From contig CABULU010000006.1 in NCBI GenBank assembly GCA_902492505.1, positions 1 through 50,228 on the forward strand: a stretch of DNA of 50,228 nucleotides, written 5' to 3'. This document shows, piece by piece, positions 34,389 through 41,448 of this stretch; position 1 is the first letter of the stretch; the number at the start of each line of letters is the position of its first letter. The notes beneath the pieces were generated by a model. That model was not told where the DNA came from. It ran no database searches and worked only from the letters and a program-made list of their open reading frames with translations. Source of the DNA: an uncultured Eubacteriales bacterium. Lineage in GTDB: Bacteria > Bacillota > Clostridia > Oscillospirales > QAKW01. The position numbers were made by a program, and so were the translations under genes.

Positions 34389-34661
34389 TCAGCAGCCACA
34401 TGAAGAACGGTTAGTATTGCAAATTCGCAAAACAAGGAAAATCACAAACAGTACAGCCAAAAGTGCGGCAACCGCGATAAAAGCAGGTAACGCAATCAAA
34501 ACTACTTTGAAAAGTGCCGCGCCTATAATAAGACCCAGCACAAACGCCAGCAGAACGCCGATTATAGATAATACTATCGTATAGCAGCGTCCTGCGCCGG
34601 AGTCGTTTCCGCAGCTCCTTGCACCGCTGTTCCTTGTGTTACAGCAGCAATAATTATTCAT
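34389..34661 (-). CDS. Small Cys-rich membrane protein, hypothetical
   Basis: 90 residues. The ATG at 34661 is chosen for the GGAAGTGGA RBS just before it. The N-terminal soluble part has clustered cysteines (NNYCCCNTRNSGARSC), then two membrane segments (YTIVLSIIGVLLAFVLGLII and VVLIALPAFIAVAALLAVLF), and a C-terminal ICNTNRSSCGC. The cysteine clusters at both ends could bind metal. I recognise no named family. Confidence 0.65.
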   Translation of the reverse strand: MNNYCCCNTRNSGARSCGNDSGAGRCYTIVLSIIGVLLAFVLGLIIGAALFKVVLIALPAFIAVAALLAVLFVIFLVLRICNTNRSSCGC

Positions 34662-34773
34662 TTTTTCCACTTCCATATATTTTTCGCCACACAAAAACAA
34701 AACCATATTGAGATTTTCTTGTATGCCGTACTTCATACTATGCAGAAAGTGTTATTTGGGTGCAAAAAAGCCG

Positions 34774-36033
34774 TTACAGACAAACCCTCGGTGCATTTTC
34801 AAGCAGGTATTTTTCTGCCGCCTCGCACCACCTGCCGTCGTTTTTCTCAACGATTTGGGCAAGCTTTTCATACATTTTATCCTTTTTTCCGTACTCGTGA
34901 AGCTTTGCAATCTCTATGCACGGTATATCCAGCTCGTTATAGCAAACCTTTTTAGCCCCCGAAGGCGTTTTCATCGCAAAAATACTGTCGGGTACGCAGT
35001 CCATTCCCATTATATGCGAAACCATGCCCGACGGGTCGATTACGCCGTCCTCAATCAGCTTGATAACATCCTCGGTGTCCTTTGGGATGGAGCCTGCCGT
35101 TCCCAAAAGATGTATTCCGTCGTAATGCACGCGGTAGAGATTGAGCGAACCTTGCAGCTCATGCACGGGCGGACCAGCAAAAAAGTTCAGGCAGCCGTCC
35201 TCCCCCAAAATCGCCTCTGCCTGCGTAACAAGCGCAGGTACGGGCACCATGACAAACGCATCGTCAAAACCGCCGCCAGATATTTCTTTCAGATACGCCG
35301 CCACGTCCTCCAAGCCGGAGGTGTTGATATAGCGCAGGTCAACGCCTTTTTTCGCTGCGCTTTCGGGCGAGTACATCTTTGCGGCATAGCTCAGCCTGTC
35401 TTTGTCAAGGTCGGTGACAACCACCTGCTTACAGCCCGCATAATTTACGGCAAGCTCCACTGCGGCAAGTCCCATCGGTCCCGCGCCGCCCAAAATCGCA
35501 AGGCGCCCGCCGCGCTTAGCCCCGTCTGTGCGGATGTAGGTCGAATAATCGGTGTGATACATGCCCTTGAACGCGCGCAGAACACAGCCGATTGCCTCGA
35601 CAAGAGAGCCCTTGTAAAATCCCGCGCCGTTGTATGCTACAAGACAGCCGCGCTCCAAAACGATTTCGGGAACAATCGCATAAATGCTGTTGCCGCCTAT
35701 GTACTGATAGGAATAGCCCGGGTCATGACCGTTGTCAAGCTTGAGCGCAGGCTGAATGACAATGTTTTGTCCCACTTTCCATTTATCGGCAACGTCCGCG
35801 CCAGCTTTGACAACGGTTCCGCACATCTCATGGCCGATGATTACGGGATTTTGGGCTATATTCTCCGGCACGCGCTTGTGAGCCGTGCCCTGAATGACCG
35901 CTTTGTAGGTGGAAGCACAAAGCGAGTCGGATACCACTTTGATGAGAACTTCATTTTCTCCAATTTCCGGGAGTTCAAACTTTTCGACACGCAGGTCGTT
36001 GGCGCCGTAAAGCCGCACAGCTTTTGTAAGCAT
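34774..36033 (-). CDS. Zinc-binding alcohol dehydrogenase family, L-sorbose 1-phosphate reductase-like
   Basis: A 419-residue medium-chain dehydrogenase. LTKAVRLYGANDLRVEKFEL starts the GroES-like domain; SDSLCASTYKAVIQG and PVIIGHEMCGTVVKAG give the catalytic zinc region (Cys, His-Glu). The Rossmann motif is GGRLAILGGAGPMGLAAVEL. The overall length and the SDSLC segment match proteins annotated as SorE, which reduces L-sorbose 1-phosphate to glucitol 6-phosphate. It is divergent from a DeoR regulator, which suggests control by a sugar phosphate. The exact substrate is inferred. Confidence 0.8.
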   Translation of the reverse strand: MLTKAVRLYGANDLRVEKFELPEIGENEVLIKVVSDSLCASTYKAVIQGTAHKRVPENIAQNPVIIGHEMCGTVVKAGADVADKWKVGQNIVIQPALKLDNGHDPGYSYQYIGGNSIYAIVPEIVLERGCLVAYNGAGFYKGSLVEAIGCVLRAFKGMYHTDYSTYIRTDGAKRGGRLAILGGAGPMGLAAVELAVNYAGCKQVVVTDLDKDRLSYAAKMYSPESAAKKGVDLRYINTSGLEDVAAYLKEISGGGFDDAFVMVPVPALVTQAEAILGEDGCLNFFAGPPVHELQGSLNLYRVHYDGIHLLGTAGSIPKDTEDVIKLIEDGVIDPSGMVSHIMGMDCVPDSIFAMKTPSGAKKVCYNELDIPCIEIAKLHEYGKKDKMYEKLAQIVEKNDGRWCEAAEKYLLENAPRVCL

Positions 36034-36073
36034 TTTAATTACCTCACTTGAATTATTTATTTTATATGATACA

Positions 36074-36102
36074 ATATTATCAAGTTATTCACATTCAGTC
36101 AA
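36074..36102 (-). promoter_or_regulatory. Promoter of the SorE-like gene
   Basis: On the minus strand TTGACT (36097-36102), 17 bp, TAATAT (36074-36079), in the region shared with the divergent DeoR gene. Confidence 0.65.
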
Positions 36103-36172
36103 GATTTAGCGGTAAAACAGAAGATTTAACGCCGATTATTGCACATTTAATCAAAGTAAATCAGAGGTAATC

Positions 36173-36868
36173 ATGTTAATTGAAGAAAGACGGCAGAAAA
36201 TACTTAAATATATTCAAAAGAACGGACGCGCAACCGTGGCGGAGCTTTCGGGGTATATCTATGCAAGCGAACCGACGGTGCGGCGTGACCTCACTGCAAT
36301 GGAAAAGGCAGGTCAGATAAAAAAGGTTTACGGCGGTGCGATGGCAAAAGCTGCGGCAGACCGCGAAATACCGATGGACGTGCGGCTGAAAGACGCCTTA
36401 CGCGCAAAGGAGCTTATGGCGCAAAAAGCGTGCAAACACGTAAAAGACGGCGACGTGATTTTGCTGGATGGTTCGTCAAGCGCCATGGCGATGGTCAAAT
36501 ATCTGACGCACTTTAAGGAGCTGATTGTCATTACAAGCGGCGCAAAAACTGCGGTAGCGCTGGCGGAGGCGGGTATACGCACCTTTTGCACGGGCGGCAT
36601 GATGATTACAAGGTCGTTTTCATTTGTCGGACAGCAGGCGCAGGATTTTATCATGGGAATTAACGCCGATGTGCTGTTTTTCTCCTGTCACGGCATGAGC
36701 GAGGACGGCAGGGCGACGGACCTGTCAATGGAGGAGGTCAATCTGCGGCGGGTGATGATGCGTCATGCTAACCGCAAAATACTGCTCTGTGATAAAAGCA
36801 AGTACGGTAAAATGTATTTTTATAATTTGTGTACGGCTGACGATGTGGACGCGGTTATAAGTGAATAA
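36173..36868 (+). CDS. DeoR-family transcriptional regulator
   Basis: 231 residues. The N-terminal helix-turn-helix reads RRQKILKYIQKNGRATVAEL, with SEPTVRRDLTAMEKAGQIKK as the recognition region. The C-terminal DeoR sensor has DGDVILLDGSSSAMAMVKYL and later FFSCHGMSEDGRATDLSMEE. Family members respond to phosphorylated sugars. It is divergent from the SorE-like dehydrogenase and probably controls it. RBS AGAGGT. Confidence 0.93.
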   Translation: MLIEERRQKILKYIQKNGRATVAELSGYIYASEPTVRRDLTAMEKAGQIKKVYGGAMAKAAADREIPMDVRLKDALRAKELMAQKACKHVKDGDVILLDGSSSAMAMVKYLTHFKELIVITSGAKTAVALAEAGIRTFCTGGMMITRSFSFVGQQAQDFIMGINADVLFFSCHGMSEDGRATDLSMEEVNLRRVMMRHANRKILLCDKSKYGKMYFYNLCTADDVDAVISE

Positions 36869-36924
36869 AAAACACATGCGAAAACGCGAATTTAAAAATT
36901 CACAAAATTTTTTTAAATAAATAC

Positions 36925-36953
36925 TTGCATTTTATAAAAACGTAGTGTATAAC
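36925..36953 (+). promoter_or_regulatory. Promoter of a candidate small RNA
   Basis: TTGCAT (36925-36930), 17 bp, TATAAC (36948-36953). Transcription would start near 36960, just before a long hairpin ending in a T-run. Confidence 0.6.
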
Positions 36954-36959
36954 AACAAT

Positions 36960-37020
36960 AGATTGCGGATGTGCCGTGGATTTTCCGATATATCGGGGGT
37001 CTGCGGCATTTCCTTTTTTT
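36960..37020 (+). ncRNA. Candidate small RNA of about 60 bases
   Basis: The unit is promoter, rod-like hairpin, T-run. The outer stem GGATGTGCCG/CGGCATTTCC (36967-36976 with 37004-37013) encloses an inner stem with CCGA-TATA-TCGG at its tip (36985-36996), lengthened by G-U pairs. Seven or more T residues follow directly (37014 on). No open frame fits inside. It matches no RNA family I can name; it could also be a leader that always terminates. Confidence 0.5.
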
Positions 37021-37039
37021 TATTTGAAAAATGAAACAA

Positions 37040-37074
37040 CACCCGGAATTTTTCAATTCCGGGTGCCGTTTTTT
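37040..37074 (+). terminator. Second terminator downstream of the candidate small RNA
   Basis: An 11-bp stem CACCCGGAATT/AATTCCGGGTG with a 4-base loop, followed by CCGTTTTTT. Confidence 0.8.
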
Positions 37075-37075
37075 G

Positions 37076-37148
37076 TGTGATAAAAGTCTAAAAAAATATC
37101 AAAAAAGGATTAAAAAATCTGAACACAAAAAAAATGACTTTTATCACA
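37076..37148. repeat. 13-bp perfect inverted repeat with an A-rich centre
   Basis: TGTGATAAAAGTC (37076-37088) and GACTTTTATCACA (37136-37148) flank 47 bases that are mostly A on this strand. No open frame or T-run after the stem is present. Confidence 0.75.
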
Positions 37149-37159
37149 TCTATGAGAAA

Positions 37160-37264
37160 CTGAAAAAATAAGGGGTTAGGTGTTAAGTGCATGATGTATC
37201 GTGTCTTATTTTAATTTACCACAACAAAGCCCCTCGGTTTTGTGTAGCAGCCTTATTTTTTCAG
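37160..37264. repeat. 14-bp perfect inverted repeat, 105 bp overall
   Basis: CTGAAAAAATAAGG (37160-37173) and CCTTATTTTTTCAG (37251-37264). The size and terminal repeats resemble a miniature transposable element, but no target-site duplication is visible. Confidence 0.7.
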
Positions 37265-37321
37265 ATGTCTCTTAAATTTATGACTATTTTTAAACATATT
37301 TTAATCATATTAATAAATTGA

Positions 37322-37344
37322 TTTATATTGTAACACAATATAAA
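37322..37344. promoter_or_regulatory. 23-bp palindrome before the first ribbon-helix-helix gene (putative operator)
   Basis: TTTATATTGT and ACAATATAAA flank a 3-base centre (AAC). It ends at the edge of the AAAGGAGG RBS, well placed for autorepression by the protein encoded just downstream. Confidence 0.5.
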
Positions 37345-37358
37345 AGGAGGTTATAAAT

Positions 37359-37544
37359 ATGTCTAAAGATAGTATGGTGATAAAACCAATAGATAATCAA
37401 TATGATTCTTTTTCTATTAGAATACCTACCAGTTTAACAAATCAATTAAATGAAATAAGTGCACAAACAGGATATAGTCGTAATAAAATAATAATTAAAT
37501 TACTGAAATTTGCAGTTGAGCGGTATGAAACGCCTAATAAATAA
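37359..37544 (+). CDS. Ribbon-helix-helix DNA-binding protein (CopG/Arc type), first of two
   Basis: 61 residues. After about 17 N-terminal residues comes DSFSIRIPTSLTNQLNEISA, the strand and first helix, then QTGYSRNKIIIKLLKFAVE, the second helix of the RHH fold. AAAGGAGG (37343-37350) is a strong RBS. AT-rich codon use sets it apart from its neighbours. It is paralogous to the next gene (both share TGYSRN). No toxin gene is adjacent, so an antitoxin role is not supported. Confidence 0.8.
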   Translation: MSKDSMVIKPIDNQYDSFSIRIPTSLTNQLNEISAQTGYSRNKIIIKLLKFAVERYETPNK

Positions 37545-37592
37545 AATTGTACACTTATGTTAGTTGATTTCCGGTTTAGTTGTGGTTATTTA

Positions 37593-37612
37593 TATAACAT
37601 AATTATAACATA
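37593..37612. repeat. Tandem TATAACATA repeat before the second ribbon-helix-helix gene
   Basis: TATAACATA occurs at 37593 and 37604, 11 bp apart, about one helical turn. Ribbon-helix-helix dimers often bind such side-by-side sites, so it is a possible operator. Confidence 0.4.
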
Positions 37613-37662
37613 TATTTATACCATAAGTCAATATATAATTGTATTAAAAGTAGGTGATATAG

Positions 37663-37878
37663 ATGGATATTAAAGATTTAGAAAACAAGAAAATCGGCTT
37701 TAAAATAAAACCCAAAGTTTTAAGAGGTGATGAGGACTCAAGAACCTTTTCAATAAGAATGAATGAGAAGTTGATACAGCGTATTGAAAAACTCGCAGAT
37801 GAAACAGGTTACAGCAGAAACGAGTTAATATCCATTCTTGTGGATTTTGCATTAGATTGTTGTGAAATAGAAAAATAA
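37663..37878 (+). CDS. Ribbon-helix-helix DNA-binding protein (CopG/Arc type), second of two
   Basis: 71 residues with a longer lead (DIKDLENKKIGFKIKPKVLR), then SRTFSIRMNEKLIQRIEKLA and DETGYSRNELISILVDFALD, the RHH core. It has its own AGGTGAT RBS and lies 118 bases after the first copy, separated by an AT-rich stretch with tandem repeats. A strong terminator follows. The two genes probably arose by duplication; targets are unknown. Confidence 0.82.
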   Translation: MDIKDLENKKIGFKIKPKVLRGDEDSRTFSIRMNEKLIQRIEKLADETGYSRNELISILVDFALDCCEIEK

Positions 37879-37905
37879 AAGTCCGCTATCATAGCGGACT
37901 TTTAT
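37877..37905 (+). terminator. Terminator after the second ribbon-helix-helix gene
   Basis: A 12-bp stem AAAAGTCCGCTA/TAGCGGACTTTT with a 3-base loop, starting in the stop codon. Confidence 0.88.
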
Positions 37906-37928
37906 TCTCCTTTTACAACAAATAATAA

Positions 37929-37953
37929 AAAAGCCCGACTATGTCGGGCTTTT
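37929..37953 (-). terminator. Terminator of the rpsF-ssb-rpsR operon
   Basis: An 11-bp stem AAAAGCCCGAC/GTCGGGCTTTT with a 3-base loop; the minus strand continues with TTATTATT. It lies 10 bases after the rpsR stop. Confidence 0.88.
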
Positions 37954-37962
37954 ATTTTTGTC

Positions 37963-38205
37963 TTAGTCGCCGGTATAAGCCAATAAAGCAATAGCTCTGG
38001 CACGCTTGATAGCTAATGTCAGCTGTCTCTGGTGCTTGGCACAGGTGCCTGTCACACGGCGGGGAAGAATTTTCTCACGCTCAGATGTGTACTTAGACAG
38101 CTTGGCAACGTCCTTATAGTCTATTGCTTCAACCTTATCCACGCAGAAAGAACAAACCTTACGGCGCGGTTTTCTCACGCCCTTGAAACTATTTTCCTTT
38201 TCCAC
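37963..38205 (-). CDS. rpsR: 30S ribosomal protein S18
   Basis: 80 residues. KPRRKVCSFCVDKVEAIDYKD and ILPRRVTGTCAKHQRQLT are the S18 signature. The Cys-x2-Cys pair together with the later Cys and His make this the zinc-binding (C+) form of S18. It is third in rpsF-ssb-rpsR; rplI does not follow. Confidence 0.97.
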   Translation of the reverse strand: MEKENSFKGVRKPRRKVCSFCVDKVEAIDYKDVAKLSKYTSEREKILPRRVTGTCAKHQRQLTLAIKRARAIALLAYTGD

Positions 38206-38226
38206 AGCGGTTACCTCCGTTAAAAA

Positions 38227-38658
38227 TTAGAATGGCAGCTCGTCATCCTCAACCTCTTCAAAGCTCATCGTATTGCCGCCCGTCTCTGCAGGAGCCTGAA
38301 ACTCACCGACAGAGCGCCCTGCTGCCGCTGCCGCGTCACGCTTGGACTCGACAAACTGCGCCTCGTCCGCAACAACCTCAACGGCCGTGCGCTTTGCACC
38401 GGTTTTGTCCTCATAATTGCGAGTCTGAATAGAACCGACAATCGCAATGAGCTGTCCCTTTTCAAAAAACCGCGTGATAAACTCCGCAGTGCTTCTCCAC
38501 GCCACGATGTTAATAAAATCCGTAGGATAGCTGCCGTCAGCGCTTTTATACTGGCGCTGAACTGCAATCGAAAAGGTAGTAACGCTTATACCCCCGGTTG
38601 TCGTTTTTAGCTCGGGTGTTGCGGTCAGCCGACCTGTAAGAATAACCTTATTCAGCAT
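38227..38658 (-). CDS. ssb: Single-stranded DNA-binding protein
   Basis: 143 residues. The OB fold starts MLNKVILTGRLTATPELKTT and includes FINIVAWRSTAEFITRFFEK and GQLIAIVGSIQTRNYEDKTG. A short linker leads to the acidic tail EEVEDDELPF, which recruits partner proteins. It lies between rpsF and rpsR, the usual place for the replicative SSB. Confidence 0.97.
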   Translation of the reverse strand: MLNKVILTGRLTATPELKTTTGGISVTTFSIAVQRQYKSADGSYPTDFINIVAWRSTAEFITRFFEKGQLIAIVGSIQTRNYEDKTGAKRTAVEVVADEAQFVESKRDAAAAAGRSVGEFQAPAETGGNTMSFEEVEDDELPF

Positions 38659-38687
38659 TTGTGCGCCTCTCCTTTTCCTAAAATCAA

Positions 38688-38987
38688 TTATTTCTCGTCC
38701 TTATTGACAATGATAGAACGCATGATACCGTCTGTGATGTTGTACACACGGGTCAGCTCTTCGGGGAAATCAACGGGAGCTTCAAAGTTTATAAGCACGT
38801 AGTGACCCTCTTTGATGTAGTTGATTTCGTATGCCAGCTTTTTCACGCCCCAGTCCTCAACAGACTCAACCTTGCCATGCTTATCAATCAGAGCCTTGAA
38901 CTTCTCTGTCAGCCCGGCAAACGCCTCCTCTGTCAAATCCGGCTTTGCAATGAAAATCGTTTCATACTTGTGCATTTCAGCCATCAT
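38688..38987 (-). CDS. rpsF: 30S ribosomal protein S6
   Basis: 99 residues: MHKYETIFIAKPDLTEEAFA, VESVEDWGVKKLAYEINYIK, GHYVLINFEAP and the C-terminal RVYNITDGIMRSIIV. Two ATGs stand in tandem after AAGGAGGTG; the first is used here, but the second (38984) has the better spacing. First gene of rpsF-ssb-rpsR. Confidence 0.96.
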   Translation of the reverse strand: MMAEMHKYETIFIAKPDLTEEAFAGLTEKFKALIDKHGKVESVEDWGVKKLAYEINYIKEGHYVLINFEAPVDFPEELTRVYNITDGIMRSIIVNKDEK

Positions 38988-39027
38988 TTACACCTCCTTA
39001 TGGACATATGGTCTGCATTTTACAGAC

Positions 39028-39060
39028 AAGGATAATGCTCTCACATTATTTATCGACCTT
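39028..39060 (-). promoter_or_regulatory. Leader hairpin of rpsF, possible S6:S18 autoregulatory site
   Basis: In the rpsF leader RNA, AAGG...CCTT closes a stem whose inner helix is ATAATG/CATTAT. Between them is a one-sided 7-base bulge (TCGATAA) on the 5' side. S6:S18 leader motifs use an asymmetric bulge, but their typical CCG is not seen, so this is only a candidate. Confidence 0.3.
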
Positions 39061-39089
39061 AGAACCCATTTTTTAAATGGTACTAAACA

Positions 39090-39117
39090 ATTATATAACA
39101 AATCCCGCAAAAGTCAA
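39090..39117 (-). promoter_or_regulatory. Promoter of the rpsF operon
   Basis: On the minus strand TTGACT (39112-39117), 16 bp, TATAAT (39090-39095). It gives a leader of just under 100 bases. The upstream gene ends 16 bases before the -35. Confidence 0.85.
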
Positions 39118-39132
39118 GAAATTTTTTCAGCG

Positions 39133-40407
39133 CTACTGCTGCTCATCCTGTCTTTCAACGTACATTCGGTTTTCGGGTATAACAAGATATCCGTGGTCCA
39201 CCGGCGTGTTACTGTTACCCGTTTCTGCAAAATACAATGACTTTACAAGCGGAATATCGCGGAAATACTTATCATTGCGCGCAAAGCTCACGCCCTTACC
39301 CGCTTTGTAGCTTTTAAAAACATATTTTCCGGCGCCCAGCGGCTGCGAGCTTTTCTCGTCAACCGACTCAAGGTCAATTACAAAGCCCTGACCGTCAAAC
39401 GTGCAGCCGCCGCCGTAATAATGAAACGGCGCGACGTAAATACCAAGCACATTTTCTATCTGCTCGGGCTCAACGGAATTTATCGTCACCTTCAGCGTCT
39501 TATCGTCAATTATTTCAATACCGCGTATAGACGTAACCTTTCTCTCGGCGTCCATATCATCCAGCGCCTTTTCTATAAGCGCCTGGCGTGCGCAGTCATG
39601 CGCCATCTGCGTAAAATCACTCTCGTATACCAAACCGAGCGTTTTATAGTCCGCCCCGTACTGCTGCGCAATATCCTTTATCACAGTCTCGGCGTCCGGT
39701 GCGCTTAGCGCGTCATATTCATGGTCCAGAGCATAGTAAAAAGCAAAAAGCGCGCGCGGGTCGGAATATTTTTGCATATGCTGCTCCACATCGGTGCCTT
39801 TATACTTCTCGTCGCCGTAAAGATGCGTCACCCACGTGTATTCCGAGCGAAGCACAGGATAAATTATACGCGAGCTGATAAGCTCCTTTGTGCGCTCCGA
39901 CGGATTGGCAAGCTCCGCCTCAAGCTGAGCTGTCGCAAAGTCAAGCTTTTCCGCCTCCGTTGTCCCGTAGCGGTACGCCGTCAAGCCGTCAAGCGCGCTC
40001 TCCCTCAGCTTCGACCAGCCATCGTAATCCGCCTGGGCATATACATACATCGAGAACGCGACATCCTTTGAGGTCATCTTCGTTCCGTCGCTGAAGTACA
40101 CGTCGTCTCCAATCCTTACGGTGCATACAGACTTGTCACCCGAATAATCAATATCAATATCAGCAATGCCAAGCCCCTGAGTATACGCGTCATACACAGG
40201 CTCGGAGGATTCGTCCTCACTGCTGCTTGATTTGACAAGCAGCGATTCCTGAGTCAGCGCCACCACCGAAAGCTCCTCAACCCTGCGCGTGAAAAACGGA
40301 CTGAAGTTGCCGTCAAAATAACTAAACTGCACCTTTTGACGGCTGCACGAGCATAGAGAGATAAACAAAACCGCAATTAAAAGCGTTGCTGCAAACCGTT
40401 TTTTCAT
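39133..40407 (-). CDS. ABC-type peptide-binding (family 5) lipoprotein, C-terminally short
   Basis: 424 residues from the ATG at 40407, which overlaps the kinase stop as ATGA. The signal KRFAATLLIAVLFISLCSC ends in a lipobox. The body matches family 5 binding proteins (CTVRIGDDVYFSDGTKMTSK and DVAFSMYVYAQADYDG, then GAGKYVFKSYKAGKGVSFAR and NDKYF). Family members normally continue for another 100-200 residues after this NDKYF-like region; here the protein ends about 40 residues later. No transporter genes are near. It may be a degenerate or repurposed receptor. Confidence 0.75.
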   Translation of the reverse strand: MKKRFAATLLIAVLFISLCSCSRQKVQFSYFDGNFSPFFTRRVEELSVVALTQESLLVKSSSSEDESSEPVYDAYTQGLGIADIDIDYSGDKSVCTVRIGDDVYFSDGTKMTSKDVAFSMYVYAQADYDGWSKLRESALDGLTAYRYGTTEAEKLDFATAQLEAELANPSERTKELISSRIIYPVLRSEYTWVTHLYGDEKYKGTDVEQHMQKYSDPRALFAFYYALDHEYDALSAPDAETVIKDIAQQYGADYKTLGLVYESDFTQMAHDCARQALIEKALDDMDAERKVTSIRGIEIIDDKTLKVTINSVEPEQIENVLGIYVAPFHYYGGGCTFDGQGFVIDLESVDEKSSQPLGAGKYVFKSYKAGKGVSFARNDKYFRDIPLVKSLYFAETGNSNTPVDHGYLVIPENRMYVERQDEQQ

Positions 40408-41336
40408 ATAATCTTCTCCCATGAAACCTGTTTTTTCAGCTCCTCTATGAGCGAATATTCAGCCGGCTGAGTGCCGCTGCAAGTGACATTAGCGGCGCTT
40501 GCGGCAACGGAAAGAGTTATCGTCTGCGCAATATCGTATCCGCGTTCAAGCGAAACGCAGAGCGCGGCAACCATAGAGTCGCCTGCGCCGACCGTGGAGC
40601 GGACAGGAACCTTGAGCCCGCGAGCATGATATACTCCGTTTTCGCTGCAAAACAGCGCGCCGTCACCGCCCAAAGAAACAACGACATTTGGAATTCCGTC
40701 ACGTACAAGCTGCATCGCGACGCCCGCCGCGTCACACACGGATGAAAGACGGCGCCCGGTAATACGCGACAGCTCGTCGATATTGGGCTTTACAAGAAAC
40801 GGCTTAGACTTCAGCCCCTCACTGAGCAGAGCACCGTCAACATCCAGCACGGTGCGCGCCTCATGAGAATTGCAAAGTCGCACAAGTCTTGCATATATAT
40901 CGACCGGCGCGCCCTTAGGCGCACTGCCTGCCAGCACGGCTATATCCCCCGGCTTTAAAGCTGCGGACAACTTTTTTTCCACCTCCGCCGCTGTCTGCGC
41001 CGAGACTAAACCGCCCTGTTCGTTTATATCTGTATTAACACCGTTTTCCGTATCGATTATTTTCAGATTAGTACGGGTAGGAGAAGAAACCCTGACAAAA
41101 TCGAACGTGATTTCCATATCACTCAGATACTTTTCAATTTCCAAACCCGTGGCGCCGCCGATAATGCCCATTGCCGTACTTTCCCCGCCCAATGTTTTTA
41201 TCACCTTGGAGACATTGATGCCCTTTCCTCCCGCGTCACTGCGCTCGCTGTCGGTTCGGTTGACGCCGCCCAATACAAGCCCGCTTATTTCAACGGTTTT
41301 ATCTATAGCGGGATTTAAGGTCAGAGTATATATCAT
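40404..41336 (-). CDS. pfkB: PfkB-family sugar kinase, 1-phosphofructokinase/tagatose-6-phosphate kinase type
   Basis: 310 residues. The ATG at 41336 follows an AAAGG RBS; the frame extends upstream only through a TTG. MIYTLTLNPAIDKTVEI, DAGGKGINVSKVIKTLGG and STVGAGDSMVAALCVSLERG, with the catalytic Asp, place it in the FruK/LacC group that phosphorylates a sugar phosphate at C1 or C6. No PTS genes are nearby, so the substrate is open. It is coupled by ATGA to the short solute-binding lipoprotein. Confidence 0.9.
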   Translation of the reverse strand: MIYTLTLNPAIDKTVEISGLVLGGVNRTDSERSDAGGKGINVSKVIKTLGGESTAMGIIGGATGLEIEKYLSDMEITFDFVRVSSPTRTNLKIIDTENGVNTDINEQGGLVSAQTAAEVEKKLSAALKPGDIAVLAGSAPKGAPVDIYARLVRLCNSHEARTVLDVDGALLSEGLKSKPFLVKPNIDELSRITGRRLSSVCDAAGVAMQLVRDGIPNVVVSLGGDGALFCSENGVYHARGLKVPVRSTVGAGDSMVAALCVSLERGYDIAQTITLSVAASAANVTCSGTQPAEYSLIEELKKQVSWEKII

Positions 41337-41365
41337 CGAATTATTTCCTTTCAATTACTGTACAT

Positions 41366-41394
41366 ATTATATTATTAATTTACAGTGTTGTCAA
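41366..41394 (-). promoter_or_regulatory. Promoter of the PfkB-family kinase gene
   Basis: On the minus strand TTGACA (41389-41394), 17 bp, TATAAT (41366-41371): a perfect consensus. Its -35 overlaps the -35 of the divergent phosphodiesterase promoter. Confidence 0.88.
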
Positions 41395-41416
41395 TAAAGG
41401 GAAAATGTAATATAAT
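41388..41416 (+). promoter_or_regulatory. Promoter of the YfcE-like phosphodiesterase gene
   Basis: TTGTCA (41388-41393), 17 bp, TATAAT (41411-41416). The -35 lies on the same seven bases (TTGTCAA) as the opposite TTGACA. Confidence 0.8.
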
Positions 41417-41448
41417 GAATAAAATAACAAATTTCAAAGGTGACGAAT

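Larger units (their letters stand above)
36869..37358. other. 490-bp AT-rich non-coding stretch between the DeoR and ribbon-helix-helix genes
   Basis: No open frame of note. It holds a weak hairpin after the DeoR gene, a promoter followed at once by a long hairpin and T-run (36925-37020), a second terminator (37040-37074), a 13-bp inverted repeat with an A-rich centre (37076-37148), a 14-bp inverted repeat (37160-37264) and a 23-bp palindrome before the first ribbon-helix-helix gene. Confidence 0.7.

Noticed and set aside
34708..36051. A 447-codon open frame on the plus strand opposite the SorE-like gene
   Set aside because: It mirrors the dehydrogenase codons and is rich in Arg, Cys and His without any domain; the minus-strand gene has clear family motifs.
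37160..37264. Miniature transposable element
   Set aside because: Perfect 14-bp terminal repeats are present, but no target-site duplication or second copy is visible; kept only as an inverted repeat.
37359..37878. Toxin-antitoxin module
   Set aside because: Both genes encode ribbon-helix-helix proteins; no toxin-like gene is next to them.
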